Position numbers and translations under genes: made by a program. Positions 10,784 to 19,622 of a DNA stretch of 64,000 nucleotides are shown here, piece by piece. Origin of the DNA: Progne subis subis (taxonomy: Eukaryota; Chordata; Aves; Passeriformes; Hirundinidae); assembly GCA_022316685.1 (NCBI GenBank), contig JAKJHU010000056.1, positions 4,228,169 through 4,292,168 on the forward strand, written 5' to 3'. The number at the start of each line of letters is the position of its first letter. Position 1 is the stretch's first letter. The notes under the pieces are model-generated. The model did not search any database. It was not told the origin of the DNA and worked only from the letters and a program-made list of their open reading frames with translations.

Positions 10784-13178
10784 GTAAGTTTGACTTCACT
10801 TTCTCCTACAATCCAATTCACAATACTTGGATCGCTTCTGCCAGGAGTTTTCTGTCCTGCCCTGGCTGAGGCTGAAAGCACTATTGCCACACTAAATACA
10901 GAGTTTGGGAGCCTCAAAGCCATCATATCACACCACTTTTCTGTCATGGTTACTCCCTTACATCTCACCTCACTGACAGAAGTCTAACAAAACAGAGGGT
11001 CAAAGGATAAGATATTTAATTTCCTGCCCTTCACAAAAAATCTTTCCACTTACAGTTGTGAAAAAATTGACCAGATAGAATTGCTAAGTCTTATTTTTCC
11101 CTCTGTCTGGTTGCCTGGTACCATCAACTCTTGTTGAAGTGTTTGAGCAGCTGACTTCCCACACTGCTGTGATGGAGGAGAACATTTCCCTTCCTGGCAG
11201 CCTCTGATCACACAAGCCCAAGACAGGTTTTTTATGCCTGGGTTGCTTTTAAATGGTTTCCTTCTCTTTCTTTTATGTTGGAAGAGCAGCTCCACCCACC
11301 TGTTGTGCTGATAAGGGAAGCAAGGTCTGGACAGTGAACAGGGAAAAGAAATTTCTGGAGGAAAGAGTTGGAGAAATGATTTGGCTGGCATTATACTAGG
11401 CAACCCCAAATGAATCCTAAGCCATCAATACTTCCTGTGAAGGTCGGTGTGCTTCAGGGAAGGCTGAGGGTGGCTCCTCAGAAAGGGCAGTGCCACTGCT
11501 GCTGCCACCTGAAGCTGTCACCTCCTGCCCGCTCACAGGGCAGGGGGATTTTGCACACGAGGGGCCACGGGGGAGGCCAGACAATGGTCAGGATTCTGTT
11601 TCGTGTGGCCACGCTGAGGATCCTCTCCTCTGTGAGCAGGACTGTAAATCACCTCCACAGCCCACACCAGCAGGACTGGCCCAGGGTCGGGGTTGGAGGG
11701 GGTGGCAATGCTTTGTGATCAGCTGATGAGGCTGGAGAGTGAATTGGCAGGGAAAATATCCATTTTGCAAAGCAGAGAGACAAATTTCTTTGCTCTGCAG
11801 TGCTCAAAATGTCACTTTTGTGTTTTGTCATTCTAAATGGCATTTCTATATTTTACTTCAACTTCATTACAAAAGCCCCAAGAAATTAATGGAGCTGTTA
11901 TTTGTCTCCTCTCTGTAGACATTTTTCAGTACTTCCACTCAACATTAAATGTTTTTTCCTCCAAACTCTCGGTGCATCTGATGAACTAGCACACCAAATA
12001 GAGGTTTGAAGCTGTTCACCACCCAGTCTCTGGGCTTTCGTCATGGTAGATCTCAGCATGAGACCTCAGGATATCGAGCTCAGCAACAGCCCAGTTCCCC
12101 TCTGGGTACAAGAATCACCTTTCATAACTACCTCAATAAGCCAAAAATCATAGCACCAACTTAAAATAAGTTTTAAAATAAAAACCAGTATAAGATGTTT
12201 TGAATCAAGGACCGTGTTTATACTCTGCACATGATGGGACACTTAAGCCCAGTGTAATGCTACACACAGGCACTGCACTTTACAGAACTGCAACAGGTAT
12301 TCACCAGCTTTTATCAGTTTTGGCTCTAGGTAGTTTCTCCTTTTTGAATTTTAGGCTGTATTTTGACCTATGAAGCTTTCCTCTGTGTCCATTAAGATGA
12401 GATTTTTCCAGCTGGGAGAGAGTACACTGCCACTACTCCAAAATCTGGCACTTAAGAAGCACTAAATCATATGGGACTTGTAGAAAAAAATGCCAGCTCT
12501 GGACACTGGCTGGGATCTCCTCTCAGAGATTGCTAACACTGTATCTTTTGCAACCTTAATGATTCTTTGATGTCTGACTGAGAGCCAAGCACTCTGTGGC
12601 TCTGTCAGAAAGCACACAGTGTGTTCAGTTGTGCAGGAAACTCACTCAGCTGAAATATATCCAGCCATTAGTACAAATTTCATCAAGATGGGTTTTCTTA
12701 ACCTTTTAAATCCCCTCTGGTATGCTTTAGGAAGCTAAAAAGATATTGTGACAAGGAGCTGTCTATATGGAGGTGATGCCTATATGCCTATGTGGAGACC
12801 ACCTTGCAGAAAAAAGGGGCAAATCTCCAGCATCCAGACAGCCTGTGGAAGAACAAATAAATACAAACATCCACAGAAACTCATCAGGATCTGTCATTCT
12901 TGCACTCACAGGTGGAAATCCAGCTCCCTGCAATCTCAGTGGGGAAATTCAGAATGATATGCCAGGCCAGCCTCCCTCTCTATAAACTATGGGAACCTTT
13001 TGTGACCACAATGTCCTAGAGAAGCTCCATAACTACACACATCTCATGGACTTGGTGATATGAGCTGCAACCCTGCAAAGCCCTGATGCAGCACAGACAA
13101 TTCTGCAGAGAGGCAGCCACCCGAAAAGCTCTCAGAACTGTGGAAGTTGACTGGGTTACAGCACAAAAGCACACAAGT
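10784..13178. other. Unique non-coding sequence
   Basis: No gene or repeat recognised. Somewhat G/C-richer around 11460-11710 and AT-richer at 11820-12400. Confidence 0.4.
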
Positions 13179-13264
13179 AAAAAAACAAAACAAAACGAAA
13201 CAAAACAAAACAAAACAAAACAAAAAAAAAAAAAAAAAAAACAAAACAAAACAAAAAAAAAAAA
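13179..13264. repeat. (CAAAA)n / A-rich microsatellite
   Basis: About 85 nt of CAAAA units with a central pure-A run. Lysine/asparagine/threonine-rich frames across it are artefacts. Confidence 0.95.
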
Positions 13265-14215
13265 GTAGAAAAGAACTCACTGGGTCCAAAAGTTTACAGA
13301 ACTGGGGAGAAATGGGGATCAAGTGCTAAAAACATGGGGTAAAAAAGCAGTGTTTCAGTTTCCTGCTGTGGAAACCAAGGAATGAGTGATGAGTCAAGCA
13401 TCCTCCTGAGACATTCTCCTTCATTTGTTCCAGCAACACGGACAGTAAGTGCAAGGCTCTCCCATCCTTCATCCCCAGCTGTGGGACTCACTCAGCTGAG
13501 AGTGCTGCATTCCCCACTGACCCCTGCTGCTGCTGCTCCTGCTCCCTCCACCCAGCCAGGAAAAACCTCCCTGTGGGAGCTCCTAGGGAGCTAAGGCTGG
13601 TCCACCCCAGCTCCCCAGAGACTTTTGTGCAGCCACCAAGAGGAATTGTGGATCAAGTGACCTGGAGCTTTCCTGCAGAGAGCTGCAGGGGGGTTGAGCT
13701 GTGTATGGAATGGGGGAAAACTGCACAAGCCTGGAAGACATCAAAACTGAATTCTCCTATGAATCAACACCTGCTATTCTACCAACACATAAAATGCAAC
13801 TGAAAATAGTGTGAGAGCTTCTCCTCACAAAAACACCACAACCTGTCCACTGAACCATGGCTCCATGCCACGCTGGCATGTGCTGAATGCCCAGGGGTGG
13901 GAAAAAAAGACAATAATCTAAGTAAACCATTAAAACCCCTCCAATTTCTGAAGTGAATTCCCAAGGCAAAGCCTTGTCAAAGACTATAATTTGTGTATGT
14001 GCATCTCTCAGTTTCCCACATCTCCGAGTTTCCAAACTATGAATTCCCTCTTCCTTAATTCAGACAGAAACAAACAAGAGACCTGAAAAGTTTTGTGTGA
14101 GTGAACTCCAGGCATGTGATAACGTGTGATAACATGAACAAAACCCCCTTGGGTTTTTTTGGAGTTTAGCTCTACATCATCCCAAATACACAGCAGTACT
14201 CCTTCCAGCTCCCAC
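13265..14215. other. Unique non-coding sequence
   Basis: No recognisable gene or transposon up to the start of the solo LTR. Confidence 0.45.
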
Positions 14216-14662
14216 TGATGCCTTAAGTTTTAGCTTTCACGTTTTTCAGATTCTGTGTTACCCAGGGGTGTAGTTCTGAGCCTCATATTAAGTGCCAGTC
14301 AGCTCTCTTCACAGAGTAGGGAGACAAAACAAATCCTTTTCTTGCTGAGGACCAAGGACAACTTTCAGCCCAAAAGCACAAATAATCGTGGCTGAAGGGA
14401 GGAACAAGAAGGTCGGGACCTCACAGCCTGAAGCTGTAATTGGACAATTAATATTCAATATGCAAATGGACCAAAACTTATAAAAATGTAAGATCTTGTG
14501 ACCAGCCAGCCATTTTTTGTGACCATTCTTAATCCACCTTGGGTGTAGCCCTGGTCAGCCCTGTCCTGCCCAAGGTGGATCCTAGAGGCCTTTCAATAAA
14601 TACCTACTTCATTCTCTACCTCTGTCCAGTCTCTGTTTCAAGGCAGCTCTCCCAAGGCATCA
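14216..14662 (+). mobile_element. Solo LTR (family A), 447 bp
   Basis: Same family as 4021-4440: it starts TGATGCCTTAAG and ends CCAAGGCATCA with the perfect 9-bp terminal inverted repeat. A TATA-like TTATAAAAAT lies near 14478 and an AATAAA near 14597, giving plus orientation. The flanks CCAC and CCAT suggest a 4-bp target duplication with a mismatch. It carries a 12-bp-stem hairpin between the TATA and the polyadenylation signal. It is separated from the full provirus by about 220 bp and is a different family from it. Confidence 0.88.
14532..14580 (+). other. Hairpin in the probable R region of the solo LTR
   Basis: ATCCACCTTGGG at 14532-14543 pairs perfectly with CCCAAGGTGGAT at 14569-14580, with a 25-nt loop. 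It lies between TATA and AATAAA, so it would be in the 5' end of the transcript. The copy at 4021-4440 keeps a shorter version (CACCTT...AAGGTG). Confidence 0.6.
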
Positions 14663-14875
14663 CCATCACTGTGGAGTTCAGGAATTCAGCAATGGAGAGT
14701 GACAATCATGGTGGAAAGACCTCCTCTTCTGAGAGCTGCTTCTCATTCTAGAGAACACCCTTCTTGTTCCTCCTACCAGCCCCATCTGAAAGGAGCTGCA
14801 GGTCTGGAGGGTGAAGCTACAGCTACAGCCTCCAAAATGTCAGATAAAATCATGTGCCATTGGATGCCATGCTGA

Positions 14876-14880
14876 CCCAA
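14876..14880 (+). repeat. Target-site duplication, left copy (CCCAA)
   Basis: CCCAA abuts the 5' LTR and is repeated exactly after the 3' LTR at 18754-18758. The matched 5-bp duplication shows that both LTRs belong to one integration event. Confidence 0.9.
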
Positions 14881-14912
14881 TGTCCTAGGGTAACTTTATG
14901 ATGCTTGTATCC

Positions 14913-14945
14913 CCAATCGTCTGTTCTGTTTGGACTCTCTATATT
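14913..14945 (+). promoter_or_regulatory. Candidate ERV promoter (CCAAT and TATA-like)
   Basis: CCAAT at 14913-14917 and TATATT at 14940-14945 are spaced like a core promoter close to the LTR start. If this is the promoter, U3 would be unusually short. Sequence inspection only. Confidence 0.3.
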
Positions 14946-15404
14946 GAGTCCTGTGCCTTTAAGACTGGTTCTAAGAGCAAGGAGAAGCGCGGAGTTTGTT
15001 TTGAGAAAACTGCCTGACTCCTCCACATTCTTCTGCGGACGGTGTTCGGCAGAGGCTTGGAGAGACTGCAGGACAGAGATCTTTTTGCTTTTAGTTAGTT
15101 TCAGCTAGCTAGGGCAGAGAAGTTCCCTGGACTGTTTTTTTTCTTTCTTTTTTCTTGGAACTGTTTAAACCTGCTCTGGACTGAAAACCCAGGGGAGCAC
15201 TGGGGGCTGCACCTGCGGCCCACCGGGGCCTGGAGCTCGGCATTTTCCAGCAGCGCCGGAGGGACTGGGACTGAGGAGAGACTGAGAGAGAGCCGAGCTC
15301 CACCCACGGCAAGGACTTTCTCAATTTACCATCTCACTCCAGAACGAGAGGTTTTATTGTTTCATATTATTCATTCTTTATACTTGTATGCACTTTATTT
15401 GTTT

Positions 15405-15410
15405 AGTAAA
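15405..15410 (+). terminator. Candidate polyadenylation signal in 5' LTR (AGTAAA)
   Basis: AGTAAA, a known weaker variant of AATAAA, lies upstream of CCACAAAGG and a T-rich run. The same hexamer is at 18617-18622 in the 3' LTR, where it would end the proviral transcript. Confidence 0.4.
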
Positions 15411-15550
15411 ATAGCTTTTTCCACTTTTCTCCACAAAGGTTTTTTTTTTCGGACTGGTTGGAGGGAGGGGCCACTTGGGTTTGCTTCCCAGAGAGATCCT
15501 ATACAGGGGTTTTCCCCAAATTTGTCTCCAAACCAGGACATACCCTTAAT

Positions 15551-15568
15551 TGGCGCCCAACATGGGGC
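15551..15568 (+). promoter_or_regulatory. Primer-binding site, tRNA-Lys(1,2)-like
   Basis: TGGCGCCCAACATGGGGC lies 10 nt after the 5' LTR. It matches the complement of the 3' end of lysine tRNA isoacceptors 1,2 at 17 of 18 positions (from knowledge of retroviral primer sites). The one mismatch is an A where the tRNA complement has G, the same direction as the LTR differences. Confidence 0.85.
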
Positions 15569-16629
15569 AAAAGAGAGTAGAAAAAACTTGTATTACTATT
15601 AACTGCATTTTTTATTGTTGTTGTTGTTGTTGTCGTTGGGTAGGGATTAAACAGACAGTGGCCATGTTGCTTCTTGAAGTCCTAACGTCTCTTAGAATAG
15701 AGTCTTTTCTGCATTTCTGTTCCCTAGGCTTTTTTGAAGTCTTAATACCTTTCTGGTCCCTAGGTTTGTTTTCCTACCCAGAAATAGCTCCAATATTGTC
15801 CTTAACATACAGCTTTTACACTAAGGATGCACAAATTAGAATAGTTATTTTGCTAAGTTCAGTGATTATGGCTTACAAGAAGCTTATAAAGATACTGGAG
15901 TTTGTTCTGGGTATGTTCAGTTTATGGTTTTTTCGTCCTACCCTGCGTCCTAGTTCCAGCAGCATGTTTTAGGGATTTATCAATAACTGCACCCAGTTTG
16001 TTAGAGAAGGAGTAGGGGATGAGGCTCTTCAGCCTCTTTTTTCCTTCTTCTCTTTTAAGTCAGTTACATCACTTTTAGAGAATGTTCAGGGTCTCCTGAA
16101 TGTTAAAGACCCCACCTCTCTAGTGTTTCACCTGGTGACTTTCCTCTATATAGCTTATAGCTTTTCTAGAATGAGTCACACACTGCTAAACACTGTAAAG
16201 CAGCAGATAGAGGCAAGGGAGCAGGGAGATAAATCAGTCACTCAGGCTGCAGCCAACCCCACAGCTATTCAGGCTGCAGCTAAACCAGACAGTAAAGTTA
16301 AGACACCGGCAGTTGCTGCAGTAAAGAAGGGAAAGAAGCACACGGACAAAACCGATCGACCAGTAGATGATGATTCAGGTGAAGAATCCTCAGTGCCTCC
16401 TGACACCCAGTCAGGAGTCAAACCACCTGACACACAATCAGAAGCTGAAGCAACTGATGATACACAGTCAGAAGCTGAACCAACTGATACAAAATCAGAA
16501 GCCCAACCAACTAGTACAAGATCAAGAGTCCAACCAACTAGCACACGATCAGAAGCCCAACCAGCTGCTACAAGATCAGGAGCCCAACCAACTGCCAGCA
16601 GAAGAAACTTGCTACGCTCTTTTCACTGA
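15562..16629 (+). pseudogene. Gag-like 5' ORF of the ERV, interrupted and truncated
   Basis: An ATG inside the primer-binding site opens one frame that runs to 16629, broken only by a TAG at 15970-15972. The N-terminal half is strongly hydrophobic, including a six-cysteine run and segments near 15700-15810, 15840-15940 and 16110-16160 that would be predicted as membrane-associated. The C-terminal half is lysine-rich, then acidic, then seven 9-10-residue repeats of the type DTQSEAEPT. I see no capsid major-homology region and no CCHC zinc knuckle. Position implies the N-terminal part of gag, with the rest deleted, but I do not recognise its domains. The RNase H frame that follows is in a different phase, so the junction near 16595-16610 is a deletion with a frameshift. 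The frame is otherwise remarkably open. Confidence 0.6.
16402..16593 (+). repeat. 27-nt coding minisatellite in the gag-like ORF
   Basis: Seven tandem units in register with the reading frame, six of 27 nt and one of 30 nt, encoding degenerate DTQSGVKPP, DTQSEAEPT, STRSEAQPA-type repeats. Early units are acidic and later ones are basic (DTQ changes to STR/ATR). The tract ends at the deletion junction. Confidence 0.85.
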
Positions 16630-17941
16630 CGGTTCCTGCCGCATCGTAGGAATGAAACGAAAGTAGAAAGCAGCCGTATAGAGCCCCACACGACAGGTTG
16701 CACAAGCCACTGAAAGAGAAAGTAAGTCAAGCCAACTTGCTGAACTCAAAGCTGTTCAACTGGCCCTGGACATTGCTGAAAGAGAGAAGTAGCCAAAGCT
16801 CTACCTCTACACTGATTCGTGGATAGTAGCTAATGCTCTGTGGGGATAGTTGGAGAAGTGGAAAAAGGCCAATTGGCAGCGCAGGAGAAAGCCAATCTGG
16901 GCTGCAGATGAGTGGAAGGACATTGCCACTCAGGTAGAGAAGCTACCTGTCAAAGTCCGTCATGTAGATGCCCATGTCCCCAAGAGTCGGGCTAATGAAG
17001 AGCACCGAAACAACGAGCAGGTAGATCAAGCTGCAAAGATAGAGGTGTCAAAGATAGACTTAGATTGGCAACACAAGAGAGAGTTGTTCCTAGCTCGATA
17101 GGCCCATGATGGCTCAGGCCATCAGGGCAGAGATGCCACCTATAAGTGGGCCCGAGACCGAGGGGTGGATCTAACCATGGACAGTATTTCTCAGGTTATC
17201 CATGACTGTGAGACGTGTGCTACCATCAAACAGGCCAAGCGGGTGAAGCCCCTATGGTATGGCGGGCGATGGTCCAAATATAAGTATGGAGAGGCCTGGC
17301 AGATTGACTACATCACCCTTCCCCAAACCCGCCAAGGCAAGCGCTACGTGCTGACCATGGTAGAAGCCACAACTAGATAGCTAGAAACCTACCCTGTGCC
17401 TCACGCTACTGCCCAGAACACCATCCTGGGCCTTGAAAAGCAAGTTCTTTGGAGGCATGGTACCCCTGAGAAGATTAAGTCAGACAATAGAACTCATTTC
17501 AAAAACAGCCTCATCAACAACTAGGCTAAAGAACATGGCATTGAGTGGGTGTACCATATCCCCTATCATGCACCAGCTTCAGGGAAGGTAGAAAGATACA
17601 ATGGACTGCTAAAAACCACCCTGAAAGCACTAGGTAGGGAATCATTCAAAAATTGGGAACAGCATCTAGCAAAGGCCACCTAGTTAGTTAACACCCAAGG
17701 TTCCACCAACCGAGCAGGCCCTGCCCAATCTGAGCCCCTACATACAGTAGATGGAGAGAAAGTCCCAGTAGTACATGTAAGAGGTTTGTTAAGGAAGACA
17801 GTTTGGATCAATCCTGCTTCAAGTACAGAGGATCCCATCCGTGAGATTGTCTTTGCTCAGGGGCCAGGCTGCACATGGTGGGTAATGCAGAAAGATGGAA
17901 CCACACGATGTGTACCCCAGAGAGATTTGATTGTTGGGTGA
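16610..17941 (+). pseudogene. RNase H-integrase part of ERV pol, broken by eight TAG stops
   Basis: One frame without frameshifts runs from 16610 to a TGA at 17939-17941. RNase H degrades the RNA template during reverse transcription; its D-E-D-D residues are present (TDGS at 16625-16636, E at 16742-16744, YTDS at 16808-16819, VDQAA with D at 17024-17026). Integrase inserts viral cDNA into the host chromosome; its zinc motif is present (His 17105 and 17120, Cys 17207 and 17216), and its catalytic D, D and E are at 17306, 17483 and 17591, with exactly 35 residues between the last two (DD35E). Internal stops are at 16664, 16679, 16790, 16847, 17099, 17378, 17522 and 17681. All are TAG and none is TAA or TGA. 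The reverse-transcriptase domain that should precede RNase H is missing. The frame is non-functional. Confidence 0.93.
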
Positions 17942-18075
17942 GAACCGTGTGTAATTATCATTGTGTGCTGAATAGTACTGCCACTGTATGTAGTTGTATA
18001 TTGCATATTGTTTTTATATAGATGTATGTGTGTGTAGAGCTAGAGTATATATAAGTTTTAGTAAATTGACAATAT

Positions 18076-18092
18076 GGGGATAAGGGGTGAAA
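18076..18092 (+). promoter_or_regulatory. Polypurine tract
   Basis: GGGGATAAGGGGTGAA-type sequence directly before the 3' LTR; 15 of 17 bases are purine. This is the expected plus-strand DNA primer site. Confidence 0.75.
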
Positions 18093-18753
18093 TGTCCTAG
18101 GGTAACTTTATAATGCTTGTATCCCCAATCGTCTGTTCTGTTTGGACTCTGTATATTGAGTCCTGTGCCTTTAAGACTAGTTCTAAGAGCAAAGAGAAGC
18201 GCGGAGTTTGTTTTGAGAAAACTGCCCGACTCCTCCACATTCTTCTCCAGACAGTGTTCAGCAGAAGCTTAGAGAGACTGCAAGACAAAGATCTTTTTGC
18301 TTTTAGTTAGTTTCAGCTAGCTAAGGCAAAAAAATTCCCTGGACTGTTTTTTTTCTTTCTTTTTTCTTAGAACTGTTTAAACCTGCTCTGGACTGAAAAC
18401 CCAAAAGAGCACTGGGGGCTGCACCTGCGGCCCACCGGGGCCTAGACCTCAACATTTTCCAGCAGCGCCAGAAGGACTAAGACTAAAGAGAAACTGAGAG
18501 AGAGCCGAGCTCCACCCACAGCAAAGACTTTCTCAATTTGCCATCTCACTCCAGAACGAGAAGTTTTATTGTTTCATATTATTCATTCTTTATACTTGTA
18601 TGCACTTTATTTGTTTAGTAAAATAGCTTTTTCCACTTTTCTCCACAAAGATTTTTTTTTTCAGACTAGTTAAAAAGAAAAGCCACTTAAGTTTGCTTCC
18701 CAGAGAGATCTTATACAGGAGTTTTCCCCCAAATTTGTCTCCAAACCAAGACA
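18093..18753 (+). repeat. 3' LTR, 661 bp, G-to-A hypermutated
   Basis: Aligned by eye to the 5' LTR it has about 51 substitutions and one extra C. Of these, 45 are G in the 5' LTR and A here; the others are one C/T, two G/C, one C/G, one T/C and one A/G. The G-to-A sites are clustered, for example 18247-18330, 18403-18500 and 18661-18690. The G-rich segment 18413-18440 is untouched. The terminus is CCAAGACA instead of CCAGGACA, so the edit also reaches the terminal inverted repeat. Confidence 0.95.
18617..18622 (+). terminator. Candidate polyadenylation signal in 3' LTR (AGTAAA)
   Basis: Same hexamer and context as in the 5' LTR, followed by a T-rich run after 18651. Confidence 0.4.
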
Positions 18754-18758
18754 CCCAA
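18754..18758 (+). repeat. Target-site duplication, right copy (CCCAA)
   Basis: Exact match to 14876-14880. Confidence 0.9.
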
Positions 18759-19569
18759 GCATGTCTTTACTAACTCTGCACAAGGAAAAGGCTGTGAAAA
18801 GCCTTGATAGCTTTAAAATGGAAAAAATGAGGAATCTCACCACAGAGGAAATGTTCTGATTCTCTTCTGCGTTCAGCAGGTGATACTGAAACTCTTCCAA
18901 TGACAACGGTCCTAAAGAAAAGGGAAAAGTCTCAGCCATCACATTATTCTGTTAATCCTCATCCACATTCTGCTGCAAACATGAAGGGGTACAAGGCCTG
19001 GGCTCAGAAATCTAGCTCCTGTTGCTAAATTCGTGCTGGTACCCAACGGGTTCCATAAATAATCACGTCTGGCAGCACCCAGCTGAGTTCAGATGCAGGG
19101 CTGGGATTTGCATTGCAGTTTTTACCAGTGGTTCCAAAGACTGCTTCACTCATTAGCTGAAGTTTTTGCCTGATAGTCACTGCACAGCTCTACCTGTTTG
19201 ACAGGGATGCTGTCTGGTGGATGACAATGCAGAAAGCTCCCTGCTCAAAGAGCATAGGAGAGGTGGCATGTTTATTAATGCCCGGTGGCTACAGCGGGTG
19301 CTTCTGCAGACAATACCCACGTTTGCTCTGCAAGAATATAAAACTGCTGCATTTCTGGAAGGCATCTCGTGAAGCAGAAACTGTGAAGCCAAGAGCAGAT
19401 GGGAACAAAACTTTGACTCACGGCTGCATTTTGAAATTAAGAATCATTTCTAAAATAGAACGCAAATGAACAAAGATATTGCAGAAGTAGAAATGCACAG
19501 TTTGTGGTTCTCCTGGTCATTAGTTTGGAACATCCAAGACTTCCCAGAATTGTATTTTATTTCAGTGAG
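18759..19569. other. Unique non-coding sequence
   Basis: Host flank of the provirus; no gene or repeat recognised. Confidence 0.45.
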
Positions 19570-19622
19570 ATATATATATATATATATATATATTTTATTT
19601 TTTTTTTTTTTTTTTTTTTTTT
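19570..19622. repeat. (TA)n followed by poly(T)
   Basis: About 11 TA dinucleotides, then a T run with one A interruption. Confidence 0.95.

Larger units (their letters stand above)
14881..15540 (+). repeat. 5' LTR, 660 bp
   Basis: Begins TGTCCTAGGG and ends CCAGGACA, so TGTCCT/AGGACA forms a 6-bp terminal inverted repeat. It keeps its G-rich tracts (for example GGAGGGAGGGG near 15450-15470) that are A-rich at the matching place in the 3' LTR. It is best read as the unedited copy. Confidence 0.95.
14881..18753 (+). mobile_element. Internally deleted endogenous retrovirus (ERVL-like), 3.87 kb
   Basis: In order: 5' LTR, primer-binding site, gag-like 5' region, RNase H and integrase, polypurine tract, 3' LTR, with a CCCAA target duplication. 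Five-base duplications and the integrase type fit class III (ERVL-like) elements. The lysine-type primer site is better known from betaretroviruses and spumaviruses, so the class is not certain. Capsid, nucleocapsid, protease, reverse transcriptase and env are absent: only about 1 kb separates the primer site from RNase H. The element cannot replicate by itself. G-to-A excess in the 3' LTR and TAG-only stops inside indicate hypermutation. Without the G-to-A sites the LTRs differ by about 1%, implying a recent insertion. Confidence 0.95.

Noticed and set aside
16269..16544. 91-codon minus-strand frame inside the ERV
   Set aside because: Shadow of the 27-nt coding repeats on the plus strand.
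18014..18310. Short frames over the 3' end of the provirus
   Set aside because: They cover non-coding LTR sequence on both strands; no env-like protein is present.
14881..18753. Possibility that the LTR differences are ordinary ageing or two different insertions
   Set aside because: 45 of about 51 substitutions go one way on one strand, and the identical CCCAA flanks indicate one insertion.
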